Assembly: GCF_018141005.1 (NCBI RefSeq)
Contig: NZ_CP046582.1
Coordinates: 4,526,001-4,590,000, forward strand
Direction of reading: 5' to 3'
DNA: 64,000 nt
From: Erwinia sp. E602
GTDB taxonomy: Bacteria; Pseudomonadota; Gammaproteobacteria; Enterobacterales; Enterobacteriaceae
Shown: in pieces, positions 1-15,775 of the stretch
Layout of the letters: the number at the start of each line of letters is the position of its first letter
How positions within the stretch are numbered: the stretch's first letter is position 1
Made by a program: the position numbers and the translations under genes
The notes under the pieces: generated by a model
Seen by the model: the letters and a program-made list of their open reading frames with translations, nothing else
Databases searched by the model: none
What the model was told of the DNA's origin: nothing

Positions 1-1041
<1,041 letters not shown>

Positions 1042-1175
1042 TCACAACCCACAAGCGTCCCGCAGGACAGCTCGAAAGCTGCAAGCATTTGAGAGACTCG
1101 AACATATCGTTGACTTCATTCTTATTACGGAGAATGAATAACGATACGTCGTTTCAATTTTCAGCTTGTTCCGGA

Positions 1176-1187
1176 TTTTTAAAGAGC
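1176..1187 (-). promoter_or_regulatory. Spacer boxA-like antitermination element
   Basis: On the minus strand the 16S-23S spacer carries GCTCTTTAAAAA upstream of 23S, close to the boxA motif GCTCTTTAACA. In E. coli the spacer boxA recruits NusB/NusE so that transcription of the long rRNA is not stopped by Rho. The match is inexact at its end, so the call rests on motif and position. Confidence 0.55.
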
Positions 1188-1246
1188 GTAATACTTCGCA
1201 GCATACTGTTAACCAGTACACTCTGAAGTATTGAAAACAGACAATA

Positions 1247-1322
1247 TGGTGGAGCTAAGCGGGATCGAACCGCTGACCTCCTGCGTGCAAGGCAGGCGCT
1301 CTCCCAGCTGAGCTATAGCCCC
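1247..1322 (-). tRNA. alaT: tRNA-Ala (UGC)
   Basis: A 76-nt cloverleaf with encoded CCA lies in the 16S-23S spacer. On the minus strand it starts GGGGCTATAGCTCAG and has the anticodon TGC in the loop CTTGCAC. Ile followed by Ala in the spacer is the rrnA/rrnD/rrnH type of E. coli. The symbol alaT is given by position (rrnA) and is not certain. Confidence 0.98.
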
Positions 1323-1404
1323 ATACAGTCGTGCAGTAAACCTTTCCAGTACCAACTCCGGAGAGTTATTTTCCTTTTCTTTTCAGAAAGAGAAAATGTA
1401 ATTT

Positions 1405-1480
1405 TGTCTCAGGCAAGGCGTGAGGTCGCGAAGCATAGTGAACTATGCGAGACGGCCGAACAACGCAGCATGAGGCGAAA
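1405..1480 (-). other. Structured insert in the Ile-Ala spacer
   Basis: The 160-nt gap between the two spacer tRNAs holds a block able to fold. A perfect 6-bp stem with a 4-nt loop lies at 1433-1448 (GCATAG / CTATGC) and is enclosed by GTCTC at 1405-1409 and GAGAC at 1449-1453. It may be a ribosomal spacer loop of the kind that varies between rRNA operons of one genome; that is inference. Confidence 0.4.
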
Positions 1481-1482
1481 TT

Positions 1483-1559
<77 letters not shown>

Positions 1560-1633
1560 GTCGAGGTGTTTTCTGCTCGTTACTTTTTCATCAGACAATC
1601 TGTGTGAGCACTACGCGGGAATGTATCTTGAGG

Positions 1634-3173
<1,540 letters not shown>

Positions 3174-3328
3174 AAAGTTCGATTTGCTGCAACAAGTGCA
3201 GCGATGCTCATCTGTAAAACGTCATAATGAATTTCATTATGTGTTCACTCGTGAGACTTGATATTTTTTTGACACCCGAAGGTGTCTGATATCAATCCTG
3301 CGAGTGCCCACACAGATTGTCTGATAAA

Positions 3329-3340
3329 TTGTTAAAGAGC
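3329..3340 (-). promoter_or_regulatory. rRNA leader boxA
   Basis: The minus strand has GCTCTTTAACAA about 155 nt upstream of 16S, an exact boxA core. It is followed downstream by the conserved leader block seen in E. coli rRNA operons (ATTTATCAGACAATCTGTGT). BoxA binds NusB-S10 for rRNA antitermination. Confidence 0.85.
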
Positions 3341-3380
3341 GGTGCAATCAGTGCCGAAGCTTCCTGTTGCGAGGTGGCGT

Positions 3381-3408
3381 ATATTACGCTTTCCTCCTTC
3401 GGAGTCAA
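3381..3408 (-). promoter_or_regulatory. rRNA operon promoter P2
   Basis: The minus strand shows -35 TTGACT (3403-3408), a 16-bp spacer and -10 TAATAT (3381-3386). It lies between P1 and boxA at the place of P2 in E. coli rrn operons. P2 normally gives the low, constant level of rRNA synthesis. Confidence 0.75.
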
Positions 3409-3503
3409 CTTCTTTTTGAGAAGTTTTTCCGGCGGTTCAGAGTACTTCCTGAACCTCTCAACACGCTGGCCTGTAAGCCGTTGTTCCGTGTCGATGGAGG
3501 CGC

Positions 3504-3531
3504 ATTATAGGGAGTTCCCGACGGGTGACAA
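3504..3531 (-). promoter_or_regulatory. rRNA operon promoter P1 with AT-rich UP element
   Basis: The minus strand shows -35 TTGTCA (3526-3531), a 16-bp spacer and a perfect -10 TATAAT (3504-3509), followed by a GC-rich discriminator. Just upstream is an A/T tract (3532-3552) fitting the UP element bound by the RNA polymerase alpha subunit. hemG stops at 3593, so any Fis sites would lie partly inside hemG. Confidence 0.85.
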
Positions 3532-3592
3532 GTGTTTATTTAAAAAAAAACGCTGACAGCGCTTTTTTTCAACGAAGCGTCTGTTTTCACCG

Positions 3593-4123
3593 CTATTTGC
3601 TCGGTAAATCAGCAAATTCCTGGGCAAAACGGGTCACCTGTTCCCAGTCCGTATACTCTACTTCTTTACTGCTATCCGTTTCACCGCCGGTCATTCGCAT
3701 AATCAGCTGAATCATTACCCGGTCAAACAGTCCATAGCGTGGATAACGCAGCGCCCCGGCAAAAACGGCGCAGCAGTCAGGTTCCCAGGGTGAGCGCAGC
3801 AGAAACTTACGGGTATAAGGATTGGTCTGCGGCGTACGCTTCTCTGCTTTACGCGCGGTGAGGTTTACGGAAAAGAAGCCGCTTACCCGAGCCTGCAGTT
3901 CATTACCGTGCATTTTGACAAACTTCTCAACCTGCGGCTGAAAATGGCCGTAGCGAATGGAAGCACCGATCAGCACCCGGTCGTACTGCGCCCAGTCGGG
4001 CTGCTGCATATGATGCAGATTAACCACGTCACACTCCTGCTGCTGTTTAAGCGCGCTGGCAATACAGGTGGCGATCTCACGGGTCTGGCCGTCACGGCTG
4101 GAATAGAGGATTAACGCTTTCAT
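3593..4123 (-). CDS. hemG: Protoporphyrinogen IX dehydrogenase HemG (flavodoxin type)
   Basis: Oxidises protoporphyrinogen IX to protoporphyrin IX in the penultimate step of heme synthesis, passing electrons to quinones; a membrane-associated FMN protein in E. coli. The 176-residue product begins [14 protein letters not shown], the FMN phosphate-binding loop of long-chain flavodoxins. It keeps GASIRYGHF (about residues 54-62) and the family-specific insert ending [14 protein letters not shown]. coli HemG is 181 aa. Two ATGs are adjacent; the second is chosen because the GAGAG ribosome site is better spaced from it and it matches the E. coli N-terminus. It follows trkH by 14 nt, so the two are probably co-transcribed. 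Confidence 0.95.
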   Translation of the reverse strand: MKALILYSSRDGQTREIATCIASALKQQQECDVVNLHHMQQPDWAQYDRVLIGASIRYGHFQPQVEKFVKMHGNELQARVSGFFSVNLTARKAEKRTPQTNPYTRKFLLRSPWEPDCCAVFAGALRYPRYGLFDRVMIQLIMRMTGGETDSSKEVEYTDWEQVTRFAQEFADLPSK

Positions 4124-4137
4124 CATTTCACTCTCAC

Positions 4138-5589
4138 TTATTCACGCCAGAAGGTCGGCGTAAACAACACTAACAGGGTAAAGACTTCAAGACGCCCGAA
4201 AAGCATCGTTAAAATCAGGATCCACTTGGCTGCATCGTTCATCGAAGTAAAGTTGTCGGCCACTACGCCCAGGCCCGGCCCGAGATTGTTCAGCGTGGCC
4301 ACCACCGCCGCAAAAGCAGAGAAGTCATCCACGCCGGTAGCAATGATCGCCAGCATACTCAGAATAAACACCAGCGCGTAGGCGGAGAAGAATCCCCATA
4401 CGGCTTCAAGAATACGCTCGGGCAACGCACGGGTACCAAGCTTGATGGTATAGACGGCATTGGGGTGAACCAACCTTTTCAGTTCGCGGGAACCCTGCTT
4501 GAACAGCAGCAGAATGCGGATCACCTTCAATCCACCGCCGGTGGAACCGGCACAACCGCCGATAAACGCCGAGCAGAGCAGCAGCACCGGCAGGAACAGC
4601 GGCCAGTTGGCGATACTGTCGGTGGTGAAGCCGGCAGTGGTCGCCATCGACACCACCTGGAAAAACGCCTGGTTCAGCGTCTGCATCCCCGTTTTATAGA
4701 CGTCATGGAAATAAAGCACCAGGGTACAGACGATTACCAGCGTCAGCTGCACGCCAATAAACATGCGGAACTCCGGGTCCCGCCAGTAGACGCGCAGATT
4801 ACGCCCGCTAAGTAATGAGAAGTGCAGACCGTAGTTACAGCCGGAGATCAGCAGGAAGATGGCGATGATAGTGTTAATCGTCGGGCTGTTAAAATAGCCG
4901 ATGCTGGCATCATGGGTTGAAAAGCCACCGATGGCGATGGTGGCAAAGCTGTGGCCGATCGCATCAAACAGTGACATACCCGCCACCCAGAGCGAGACCG
5001 CGCAGGCAACGGTGAGTAAAACGTAGATCAGCCACAGCGTCTTGGCGGTTTCGGCGATACGCGGCCGCATTTTATTATCCTTCAGCGGCCCGGGCATTTC
5101 AGCACGATAGAGCTGCATGCCCCCGACCCCCAGAATAGGCAAAATCGCTACCGCCAGCACGATGATCCCCATGCCGCCCAGCCACTGCAGCATCTGTCGG
5201 TAAAACAGAATCGCTTTGGGCAGTGAATCCAGCCCCACCAGCGTAGTCGCCCCGGTGGTGGTCAGCCCGGAAAATGACTCAAAGAAGGCATCGGTCAGCG
5301 AGAGGTTCGGCTGTTCGGCAAAAATAAACGGCATCGCCCCCACGCTGCCCAGCACCGTCCAGAACAGCACCACGATCAGAAATCCTTCCCGCGGCTTCAG
5401 CTCGCGCTTCTGCTTGCGGTTCGGCCACCATAACAGCGTGCCGATCATCAGCGCCATAAAGAAGGTCTGGGTGAATGCCCGTCCGGCCCCGTCACGGTAA
5501 ATCAGCGCGACCAGCCCGGGCACGATCATCGTGCCGGAGAATAAAATAACCAGTAAACCCACGATGCGGGTAATGGCACGAAGATGCAT
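4138..5589 (-). CDS. trkH: Potassium uptake protein TrkH
   Basis: Pore-forming subunit of the Trk low-affinity K+ uptake system in the inner membrane; it needs the cytosolic TrkA, which is not in this window. The 483 residues equal the E. coli length. The four selectivity-filter segments of the SKT family are visible: TTTGA (110-114), IAIGGFS (218-224), TTAGFTT (317-323) and NNLGPGLG (about 434-441), each between hydrophobic helices. AGGAA precedes the ATG by 7 nt. It is the second-last gene of a probable pepQ-yigZ-trkH-hemG transcription unit, as in E. coli. Confidence 0.97.
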   Translation of the reverse strand: MHLRAITRIVGLLVILFSGTMIVPGLVALIYRDGAGRAFTQTFFMALMIGTLLWWPNRKQKRELKPREGFLIVVLFWTVLGSVGAMPFIFAEQPNLSLTDAFFESFSGLTTTGATTLVGLDSLPKAILFYRQMLQWLGGMGIIVLAVAILPILGVGGMQLYRAEMPGPLKDNKMRPRIAETAKTLWLIYVLLTVACAVSLWVAGMSLFDAIGHSFATIAIGGFSTHDASIGYFNSPTINTIIAIFLLISGCNYGLHFSLLSGRNLRVYWRDPEFRMFIGVQLTLVIVCTLVLYFHDVYKTGMQTLNQAFFQVVSMATTAGFTTDSIANWPLFLPVLLLCSAFIGGCAGSTGGGLKVIRILLLFKQGSRELKRLVHPNAVYTIKLGTRALPERILEAVWGFFSAYALVFILSMLAIIATGVDDFSAFAAVVATLNNLGPGLGVVADNFTSMNDAAKWILILTMLFGRLEVFTLLVLFTPTFWRE

Positions 5590-5617
5590 GCTGCCGTTCC
5601 TTTCCTACAATAAACGA

Positions 5618-6229
5618 TTAATCAAGCGGGAGGAGTTGTAACGCGCCCCGGCTCATATCCGACAAGTTTTGCCTGAAGCCTACTACCCGGGCCTGCGGCA
5701 GCGCCAGCGTGACGATGACATTGTGCAGAAATTCACTGCTGACGATCTGTCCGTCAAACCGGCTGGCCAGCCGCTCAACGTCAGCCAGCTGGGCATAGTC
5801 GCAGATCACCCGAAACGGCAGCATCGGCACCTTCACCCGACGCGATAACGCCCGCAACGCCTGCTGGACGCCACCGCCATAGGCTTTCACCAGCCCGCCG
5901 GTTCCCAACTGAATGCCGCCATAGTAACGCACTACCACCGCCGCGATCTCACCAATCTGACTGCCCATCAACTGCGCCAGCATCGGCTTGCCCGCCGTAC
6001 CGGAAGGTTCACCATCGTCGGAGAAGCCGAGCTGCTGTGAGTCGTCCGGCGCGCCCGCTACCCACGCCCAGCAGTGATGGCGCGCCGTCGGGTGCGCCAG
6101 TTTTACCTGCTGAACAAACGCCCGCGCCGCCTCGACGCCATCGGTGTGGGCCAGCAGGGTGATAAAGCGGCTTTTCTTAATCTCCTCGCTGAAGCTGAAC
6201 GACTCAGCCGGAATATCCCAGGCATCCAT
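5618..6229 (-). CDS. yigZ: IMPACT family protein YigZ
   Basis: Member of the UPF0029/IMPACT family, related to eukaryotic IMPACT, which regulates GCN2; the bacterial role is not settled. The 203 residues show KKSRFI (about 18-23), ARHHCWAW (49-56), DDGEPSGTAG (71-80) and RYYGGIQLGTGGL (101-113), the family signature, followed by a ferredoxin-like C-terminal domain. The ATG overlaps the pepQ stop by one base (TGATG), which suggests translational coupling. Confidence 0.93.
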   Translation of the reverse strand: MDAWDIPAESFSFSEEIKKSRFITLLAHTDGVEAARAFVQQVKLAHPTARHHCWAWVAGAPDDSQQLGFSDDGEPSGTAGKPMLAQLMGSQIGEIAAVVVRYYGGIQLGTGGLVKAYGGGVQQALRALSRRVKVPMLPFRVICDYAQLADVERLASRFDGQIVSSEFLHNVIVTLALPQARVVGFRQNLSDMSRGALQLLPLD

Positions 6230-7560
6230 CAGGCGAGATGCAGGTCGCGGGTCATATTTTCGATGCTGCCGGCATGGATAACCACGTTATCCTCGATGCG
6301 GATGCCCCCATACGGCTTGAGCGCATCAATTTTCGTCCAGTCGAAATGGTGGCTGAACTTGCCCGCCCGCCACGGTGCCAGCAGGGAATCAATGAAATAG
6401 ATGCCGGGTTCAATGGTCAGCACCATGCGCGGCTCCAGCATGCGGGTGCAGCGCAGATACGGGTACTGCTGAGGTGCGGCCAGATGCGTACCGCCCTCGT
6501 CCTGCATAAAGCCGGCGACGTCATGGACCTGCAGGCCAAGGGGATGCCCGATGCCGTGCGGCATAAACGGCCCGGTCAGATCTTCTTTAACCATCGCTTC
6601 TGCGCTGATGTTCTTCACCAGCTGATGCTTCAGCAGCAGGCTGGCCAGACGAAAGTGCATCTGCTGGTGATAGTCGGTATAGCGCACGCCGGCTTTCAGG
6701 GTGCCCACCAGCGCCAGCTCTTCCGCATTCATGTCTTTTACCAGCTGCGCGTAGTCGCTGCCCTCGCTGGCGGCATAGCTGCGGGTCAGGTCCGCCGCGT
6801 AACCGTGATACTCAGCACCCGCATCAATCAGAAAACTGCGACGTTTTTCCGGCGGCTGATGATCGAGTCTGGTGTAGTGCAGCACGGCGGCGTGCTCGTT
6901 GAGAGCAATAATATTGCCGTAAGGGACGTCAGTATCACGGTGCCCGGTGGCGCTGAGATAGGCATTATTGATATCGAACTCGCTCAGCCCCGACAAAAAC
7001 GCCTCTTTAGCCGCGCGATGGCCGTTAACCGCAATTTTCTGCGCCTGACGCAGGCAGTACAGCTCGTAGTGAGTTTTGTAAGCGCGATGATAGTGCAGAT
7101 AGTCGATCACCCCCTGCGGGTTGATCTGTCCGCTGCTGAAGCCCAGCGCGCTGGCGCGTGAGGGTACCGGCCCGATGTAGGCGACGTTCTGTCGGCTGGC
7201 CGGCAGCAGCTGCGCGATCTCATCCACACTCTTCAGCCCGACCACCTCAATCTCATCGGTCCAGAAGCTGCGGGGTAATGGCTCAACGTTATGCCAGTAG
7301 TCCACCGGAGAGTAGAACCACAGTTTCGGCTTATTCACACCGTCCACCCATAACCAGCAGTTCGGCACGCTGGTCACCGGCACCCAGGCTTTAAACTGCG
7401 GGTTGACCTTAAACGGGTAGGTATGATCGTCAAGGAAGACCGTCAGCAGCTCCCCGGAATGGATCAACATCGCATCAAGCTTATGACGCGCCAGCACCTG
7501 CTGCGCGCGCTGCTGCAGCGTTTTAACATGCTCCTGATAGAGCGTGACCAGCGATTCCAT
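6229..7560 (-). CDS. pepQ: Xaa-Pro dipeptidase PepQ
   Basis: Cytosolic metallodipeptidase that splits dipeptides with C-terminal proline. With the start at 7560 ([11 protein letters not shown]) the protein has 443 residues, exactly the E. coli PepQ length. A longer in-frame extension upstream would run through the fadB promoter and is rejected. The pita-bread metal ligands are in place: Asp in LIDAGAE and in YAADLTR, His in PHGIGHPLG, Glu in TIEPGIYF and in GIRIEDN. It is divergent from fadB, with FadR and CRP-like sites between. Confidence 0.96.
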   Translation of the reverse strand: MESLVTLYQEHVKTLQQRAQQVLARHKLDAMLIHSGELLTVFLDDHTYPFKVNPQFKAWVPVTSVPNCWLWVDGVNKPKLWFYSPVDYWHNVEPLPRSFWTDEIEVVGLKSVDEIAQLLPASRQNVAYIGPVPSRASALGFSSGQINPQGVIDYLHYHRAYKTHYELYCLRQAQKIAVNGHRAAKEAFLSGLSEFDINNAYLSATGHRDTDVPYGNIIALNEHAAVLHYTRLDHQPPEKRRSFLIDAGAEYHGYAADLTRSYAASEGSDYAQLVKDMNAEELALVGTLKAGVRYTDYHQQMHFRLASLLLKHQLVKNISAEAMVKEDLTGPFMPHGIGHPLGLQVHDVAGFMQDEGGTHLAAPQQYPYLRCTRMLEPRMVLTIEPGIYFIDSLLAPWRAGKFSHHFDWTKIDALKPYGGIRIEDNVVIHAGSIENMTRDLHLA

Positions 7561-7702
7561 CATCCTGTCTCCGTGTTGGCGAAATTGAGGGCATTTTAGC
7601 ACAGCCTCGGAAGGGATGGCGTTATGCGGTGGCTGTGATCTTGTTTGCAAAAAAGCAAAGTGCTGTTTGCAAATATTTAACATAGCTCCCACACTGATTG
7701 AC

Positions 7703-7719
7703 ATCTGGTATGACCAGTT
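7703..7719 (+). promoter_or_regulatory. FadR operator upstream of fadBA
   Basis: The sequence ATCTGGTATGACCAGTT closely matches the FadR operator of E. coli fadB (core TGGTNNGACCA) and sits 27 bp before the fadB ATG. FadR represses beta-oxidation genes until long-chain acyl-CoA binds it. A weaker CRP-like half pattern, TGTGATCTTGTTTGCA, lies near 7635-7650. Confidence 0.85.
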
Positions 7720-7746
7720 CATTCCATCGTGGCTCAGGAGACAGAC

Positions 7747-11107
<3,361 letters not shown>

Positions 11108-11134
11108 GCCGTAGCAGGCAGAAGACGCGTTACA

Positions 11135-11160
11135 CCGCCCCCGATCGGGGGCGGCATTTT
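11135..11160. terminator. Bidirectional terminator between fadA and fre
   Basis: Perfect 8-bp GC-rich stem CCGCCCCC / GGGGGCGG with a GATC loop, then CATTTTT on the plus strand. It lies between the convergent fadA and fre genes and so ends fadBA; use by fre is less certain since the minus strand has no T-run. Confidence 0.85.
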
Positions 11161-11163
11161 TGA

Positions 11164-11865
11164 TCAGATGAAGGCAAACGCATCGCCAAACATCCGCGCT
11201 TCCTGCGCGCCACGTTCCGCACAGAAACGCTCACGGGCAATCTTCGCCATCTCAAAACGGCCGGCAATATAGATGTCATGATCTGCCAGGCTGCCGTAAT
11301 CCTGCATGACGGCCGTCAGCACGGTGCCGTTGCGTCCGGTATAACCCGCTTCCGGCTGCTCAACCACCGGCACCACCTTCAGGTTTGGATGCTTGATCGC
11401 CAGCGCGTTCAGCTCTTCCAGATCATACAGGTGTTTCAGCTCGCGCCCGCCCCAGTAGATGGCGATATGGCGGTCAGGCTGCTGGGACAGCGCGGTCAGC
11501 AGGATCGAACGGGCGTAGGAGAAACCGGTACCGCCGGCGATCAGCACCAGAGGACGGTCGCCCTCCTCACGCAGCCAGGCGTCACCGTGGGGAATATCCA
11601 CGGTAATCTGCCGCTGCTGTTGAATACGTTCCATCACCGCCATAGCGTAGAGGTTCAGCTCAGAGGCACCAATATGCAGCTCGATGATCTCTTTTTCCAT
11701 CGGCGTGGAGGCCAGTGAGAATGGACGCTTATCATTTTCATCCATGATCACCATCAGGTACTGCCCGGCTTTGAAGCTAAAATCCGCTTCAGGGATCATA
11801 CGGACTCGGTATACGGTATCGGTAATCGCCTCTACCGAGGTCACTTTACAGCTTAAGATTGTCAT
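11164..11865 (-). CDS. fre: NAD(P)H-flavin reductase Fre
   Basis: Reduces free riboflavin or FMN with NAD(P)H; the reduced flavin serves ribonucleotide reductase activation and ferric iron reduction. The 233 residues match E. coli Fre in length once the start is set at 11865 ([10 protein letters not shown]); an upstream in-frame extension has no support. The isoalloxazine site RPFSLAS (about 46-52) and nucleotide loop [12 protein letters not shown] (about 109-120) are clear. It also fits a supplier of reduced flavin for UbiX/UbiD-type chemistry; ubiD lies 43 nt upstream on the same strand, which is context and not proof. Confidence 0.96.
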   Translation of the reverse strand: MTILSCKVTSVEAITDTVYRVRMIPEADFSFKAGQYLMVIMDENDKRPFSLASTPMEKEIIELHIGASELNLYAMAVMERIQQQRQITVDIPHGDAWLREEGDRPLVLIAGGTGFSYARSILLTALSQQPDRHIAIYWGGRELKHLYDLEELNALAIKHPNLKVVPVVEQPEAGYTGRNGTVLTAVMQDYGSLADHDIYIAGRFEMAKIARERFCAERGAQEARMFGDAFAFI

Positions 11866-11908
11866 GCGTTCCCTCTGTCGGGTCGTCATTATCATTTGAC
11901 CCGGCGCG

Positions 11909-13393
11909 TCAGCGCGCCGGCGTGTCACTTAAAATTCCCAGCTCATCCCATATAGCATCAATGCGGGCGGTAACCGCCGGATCCTTACGGATCGGGGTGC
12001 CCCATTCGCGCTGCGTTTCGCCCGGCCATTTATTGGTCGCGTCCAGCCCCATTTTGGAGCCAAGGCCCGACACCGGAGAAGCGAAATCGAGGTAATCAAT
12101 CGGCGTATTCTCAACCAGAACGGTATCCCTTGCCGGATCCATTCGTGTGGTGATCGCCCAGATTACATCATTCCAGTCGCGTGCGTTGACATCATCGTCG
12201 CACACAATCACAAATTTGGTGTACATAAACTGACGCAGGAACGACCAGACGCCCATCATCACGCGTTTGGCATGCCCGGCATACTGTTTCTTGATCGTCA
12301 CCACCGCCAGCCGGTATGAGCAGCCTTCCGGCGGCAGGTAGAAGTCGACAATTTCCGGGAACTGCTTCTGTAAGATCGGCACGAAAACTTCATTCAGTGC
12401 CACGCCCAGCACCGCCGGTTCATCCGGCGGCCGGCCGGTGTAGGTGGAGTGGTAAATCGCATTACGCCGTTGGGTGATGTGCGTAATGGTGAAAACCGGG
12501 AAGCTGTCCACCTCATTATAGTAGCCGGTATGGTCGCCATAAGGACCTTCAGGCGCCATCTCACCGGGCTCAATATAGCCTTCCAGCACGATCTCCGCGC
12601 TGGCCGGCACTTCAAGGTCGTTGGAGATGCATTTTACCACTTCGGTTTTAGTCCCGCGCAGCAGGCCCGCAAAAGCGTACTCTGACAGCGTGTCCGGCAC
12701 CGGCGTAACCGCCCCGAGAATGGTCGCCGGGTCAGCCCCGAGCGCCACGGAGACCGGGAAGCGTTCTCCGGGATGCTGCTGACACCACTCCTGGAAATCC
12801 AGCGCACCGCCGCGGTGGGAGAGCCAGCGCATAATCAGCTTGTTTTTGCCAATCACCTGCTGACGATAGATGCCCAGATTCTGGCGCTCTTTCAGCGGCC
12901 CGCGCGTTACGGTCAATCCCCATGTTATCAGCGGAGCGGCGTCGCCAGGCCAGCACTTCATGACCGGGATACGGCTCAGATCGACCTCGTCGCCCTGCCA
13001 GATCTCATCCTGACACGGGGCGTTGCGCAGCCGTTTGGTCGGCATATTGAGCACCTGCTTCCACTGCGGCATTTTGTCAAAGAAGTCGCGGAACCCGCGC
13101 GGCGGCTCCGGCTCTTTCAGGAAGGCCAGCAGCCGGCCAACATCACGCAACGCTTTAACATCTTCCTGGCCCATGCCCAGCGCCACCCGGTCAGGGGTGC
13201 CAAACAGGTTACACAGCACCGGCATGTCATAACCTTTTGGGTTTTCGAACAGCAGCGCCGGGCCACCGGCACGCAGGGTGCGGTCAGCAATCTCAGTCAT
13301 TTCCAGATCGGGATCGATCTCATGTTTGATACGTTTTAATTCCCCACGCTGTTCAAGCAGGGCAAGGAAGTCGCGTAAGTCGTGGTATTTCAT
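11909..13393 (-). CDS. ubiD: 3-octaprenyl-4-hydroxybenzoate decarboxylase UbiD
   Basis: Decarboxylates the prenylated 4-hydroxybenzoate intermediate in ubiquinone synthesis, using the prenylated FMN made by UbiX (not in this window). The 494 residues (E. coli 497) begin [22 protein letters not shown]. They keep the family blocks [35 protein letters not shown] (cut here as [11 protein letters not shown]) and [11 protein letters not shown] near the C-terminus. It is transcribed ahead of fre, divergent from rfaH. Confidence 0.96.
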   Translation of the reverse strand: MKYHDLRDFLALLEQRGELKRIKHEIDPDLEMTEIADRTLRAGGPALLFENPKGYDMPVLCNLFGTPDRVALGMGQEDVKALRDVGRLLAFLKEPEPPRGFRDFFDKMPQWKQVLNMPTKRLRNAPCQDEIWQGDEVDLSRIPVMKCWPGDAAPLITWGLTVTRGPLKERQNLGIYRQQVIGKNKLIMRWLSHRGGALDFQEWCQQHPGERFPVSVALGADPATILGAVTPVPDTLSEYAFAGLLRGTKTEVVKCISNDLEVPASAEIVLEGYIEPGEMAPEGPYGDHTGYYNEVDSFPVFTITHITQRRNAIYHSTYTGRPPDEPAVLGVALNEVFVPILQKQFPEIVDFYLPPEGCSYRLAVVTIKKQYAGHAKRVMMGVWSFLRQFMYTKFVIVCDDDVNARDWNDVIWAITTRMDPARDTVLVENTPIDYLDFASPVSGLGSKMGLDATNKWPGETQREWGTPIRKDPAVTARIDAIWDELGILSDTPAR

Positions 13394-13621
13394 GACTTTC
13401 CATCAGAACGGTCAGTGTGGCGGCCATTATAATGCCGTTCAGCCTCAAATGCAGGGAAAAGTGCACCCATCGGGCGGCAGAAGACGTCAATTCTCTCTGG
13501 AATGCACGGCGGGTTTACACCATGGGAAAGGCCTGAAAACCGCGACTGGCGCGCCGATCGCGCTATCTCTCTGTTAGTGACTTTGCTATTCTGAACGTCC
13601 AGATAATTAGAAAGTGACGTT

Positions 13622-14113
13622 ATGGAATCCTGGTATCTTCTTTACTGCAAACGAGGCCAGCTGCTACGCGCGAAAGAGCATCTTGAGCGCCAGGCGGTGC
13701 ATTGCCTCAGCCCGATGATCGCGATGGAAAAAACGGTGCGCGGCAAAGTCACCGAGGTCAGTGAACCTCTGTTTCCTAACTATCTGTTTATTGAATTCGA
13801 CCCGGAATCTATTCATACCACCACCATCAGCGCCACGCGTGGGGTCAGCCATTTCATCCGCTTTGGCAATCAGCCGGCGCAGGTGCCGGTCGGGGTGATT
13901 GAAGCGCTGCAGGATCGGCCGCTGCATGAAGTCCTGCCCGATGCGGAGCTGCCGCAGCCTGGAGATACGGTGCTGATCACCTCGGGAGCCTTTGAGGGGT
14001 TACAGGCGATCTTTAGCGAACCAGACGGCGAGGCCCGCTCCATGCTGCTGCTAAACCTGCTTAACAAGCAGGTGGTACGCAGCATTGGTAACCGGCAGTT
14101 CCAGAAGATTTAA
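13622..14113 (+). CDS. rfaH: Transcription antitermination protein RfaH
   Basis: NusG paralogue recruited to RNA polymerase at ops elements; raises expression of long LPS, capsule and similar operons. The 163 residues (E. coli 162) start [14 protein letters not shown]. The N-terminal NGN domain includes [10 protein letters not shown] and ends near residue 100; the C-terminal KOW-like domain, which refolds and contacts ribosomal S10 in E. coli RfaH, includes [18 protein letters not shown]. It is a single gene divergent from ubiD and convergent with tatD, with no clear terminator in the 41-nt gap. Confidence 0.95.
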   Translation: MESWYLLYCKRGQLLRAKEHLERQAVHCLSPMIAMEKTVRGKVTEVSEPLFPNYLFIEFDPESIHTTTISATRGVSHFIRFGNQPAQVPVGVIEALQDRPLHEVLPDAELPQPGDTVLITSGAFEGLQAIFSEPDGEARSMLLLNLLNKQVVRSIGNRQFQKI

Positions 14114-14154
14114 CCGCCGGCTCACCCGCAGCCACACGAACCTGGCTAATCTGA

Positions 14155-14934
14155 CTACAGACGGAATAACCGCCGCGCATTATCAGCGGTGATCCCACCC
14201 AGCTCACTGGTCTCTTCACCCCGTAACAGCGCCACCTGCTGCACGATATGCGGCAGGAAGCAGGGCTCATTACGCCGCGAAGCGGGACGCGGACGCATAT
14301 CGCGCGGCAGCAGCCAGGGCGCATCGGTCTCAAGCAACAGCCGCTCTGCCGGGATCAGCGGCATCAGTTCACGCAGCTCCTGGCCGCGCCGCTCATCGCA
14401 GACCCAGCCGGTAATGCCGATCGACAGCCCCAGCGCCAGGCAGGCTTCAAGCTCTGCGCGCGTCCCGGTAAAGCAGTGCAGCACCGCGGCTGGCAGCTGC
14501 GGTAGCCAGGGTGCCAGGATCTCAACAAAACGGTCATGCGCTTCCCGACAGTGCAGGAATACCGGCAGGCCGAGCTCGACGGCCAGCGCCAGCTGGGCCT
14601 CAAACGCGTAGGCCTGCTGCTCAGGCTCGGAGAAGTTACGGTTAAAGTCCAGGCCGCACTCGCCGATCGCCACCACCTGTGGGCTCTCCGCCAGCCGCTT
14701 TAAGGTACCGGCGGTTTCTGCCGACCATTCACTGGCGTGATGCGGATGCACCCCCGCCGTCGACCAGCAGTAGTCAGGATGCTGGCGTGCCAGGCTCTGT
14801 GCCTGCTGGCTCTCCAGCGCGTTGGTACCGGTAATTAACATGCCGGTGACGCCTGCCTCGCGGGCGCGCTTTATCACCTGTTCACGGTCTTTCGCAAACT
14901 GGGTGCTGGTCAGGTTTACACCAATATCAAACAT
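14155..14934 (-). CDS. tatD: 3'-5' ssDNA/RNA exonuclease TatD
   Basis: Metal-dependent hydrolase of the TatD family, a DNase/RNase linked to repair and RNA quality control and not part of the Tat translocon. The ATG at 14934 ([10 protein letters not shown]) gives 259 residues, close to E. coli. An alternative TTG start at 14946 adds MEKT, but GGAAAAG between them looks like the ribosome site. TIM-barrel ligands are visible in [37 protein letters not shown] and [10 protein letters not shown]. It follows tatC after a stem-loop at 14952-14971. Confidence 0.94.
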   Translation of the reverse strand: MFDIGVNLTSTQFAKDREQVIKRAREAGVTGMLITGTNALESQQAQSLARQHPDYCWSTAGVHPHHASEWSAETAGTLKRLAESPQVVAIGECGLDFNRNFSEPEQQAYAFEAQLALAVELGLPVFLHCREAHDRFVEILAPWLPQLPAAVLHCFTGTRAELEACLALGLSIGITGWVCDERRGQELRELMPLIPAERLLLETDAPWLLPRDMRPRPASRRNEPCFLPHIVQQVALLRGEETSELGGITADNARRLFRL

Positions 14935-14951
14935 AGTCTTTTCCAAACGAT

Positions 14952-14971
14952 AACCGCCCTGACGGGCGGTT
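14952..14971 (-). terminator. Stem-loop between tatC and tatD
   Basis: Perfect 8-bp stem AACCGCCC / GGGCGGTT with a 4-nt loop. On the transcribed minus strand the bases after it are T-containing but not a clean run, so it may act as a weak terminator or an mRNA processing element that lowers tatD relative to tatABC. Confidence 0.5.
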
Positions 14972-15011
14972 AGTTAAGGGTCTGTTCTGCCGGAGCAGCC
15001 GGGCACCGCCA

Positions 15012-15773
15012 TTAATCCGGCTGGTCTTCCTGCTCTTCATCCTCTTCACGACGGTTCTTACCGACGTAGAAACGCGAGCACAGGATGCCGACTTCAAACA
15101 GGCAGTACATCGGTATCGCCAGCAGCGTCTGCGAGAAGATATCCGGCGGCGTCAGCAGCATCCCCACCACAAAAGCCCCGACCAGCACGTACGGCCGCTT
15201 TTCTCGCAGGTCCTGTGGCGTGGTCACACCGGTCCAGCACAGCAGAACTATCGCAATCGGTACTTCAAAGGAGACGCCAAAGGCCAAAAACAACGTCATC
15301 ACAAAGTCGAGATAATTGTTGATGTCAGTTGCAATCTGCACCCCTGCAGGCGCGGTTTTAGCAAAGAAGCCAAACGCCAGCGGGAAGACGATAAAGTAAG
15401 CGAAAGCCATGCCGAGATAGAATAGGAATGAACTGGAAAACAGCAGCGGCATCACCAGCCTGCGCTCATGGCGGTAAAGTGCCGGTGCAATAAACGCCCA
15501 GATCTGATAGAGGATCACCGGTACGGCCAGGAACAGCGAGACGATAATGGTCAGCTTAATCGGCGTAAAAAAGGGTGAAGCGACATCGGTGGCGATCATG
15601 CTGGCACCGGCCGGCAGCTGCTTGATCAGCGGTGCTGAAACCAGTTGGTAAATGTCGTTGGCAAAGTAGATCAGGCAAAGAAATATCACCAGCACAGCAA
15701 TAATGCTGTTCAGCAGGCGCTTACGCAGCTCAATCAGATGACTGATTAGCGGTTGGGTATCTTCAACAGCCAT
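15012..15773 (-). CDS. tatC: Sec-independent translocase subunit TatC
   Basis: Polytopic inner-membrane core of the twin-arginine translocase; binds RR signal peptides together with TatB. The 253 residues (E. coli 258) show six hydrophobic helices. The early segment [12 protein letters not shown] (about 11-22) and the loop ending [14 protein letters not shown] are characteristic. The acidic C-terminal tail ([11 protein letters not shown]) is cytosolic. It starts 2 nt after the tatB stop, so translation is probably coupled. Confidence 0.97.
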   Translation of the reverse strand: MAVEDTQPLISHLIELRKRLLNSIIAVLVIFLCLIYFANDIYQLVSAPLIKQLPAGASMIATDVASPFFTPIKLTIIVSLFLAVPVILYQIWAFIAPALYRHERRLVMPLLFSSSFLFYLGMAFAYFIVFPLAFGFFAKTAPAGVQIATDINNYLDFVMTLFLAFGVSFEVPIAIVLLCWTGVTTPQDLREKRPYVLVGAFVVGMLLTPPDIFSQTLLAIPMYCLFEVGILCSRFYVGKNRREEDEEQEDQPD

Positions 15774-15775
15774 GT

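Noticed and set aside
3541..3568. A/T-flanked CGCTGACAGCG as the hemG terminator
   Set aside because: The stem is only 4 bp with a mismatched base outside; the A/T tract is better explained as the rRNA P1 UP element, though weak terminator activity is possible.
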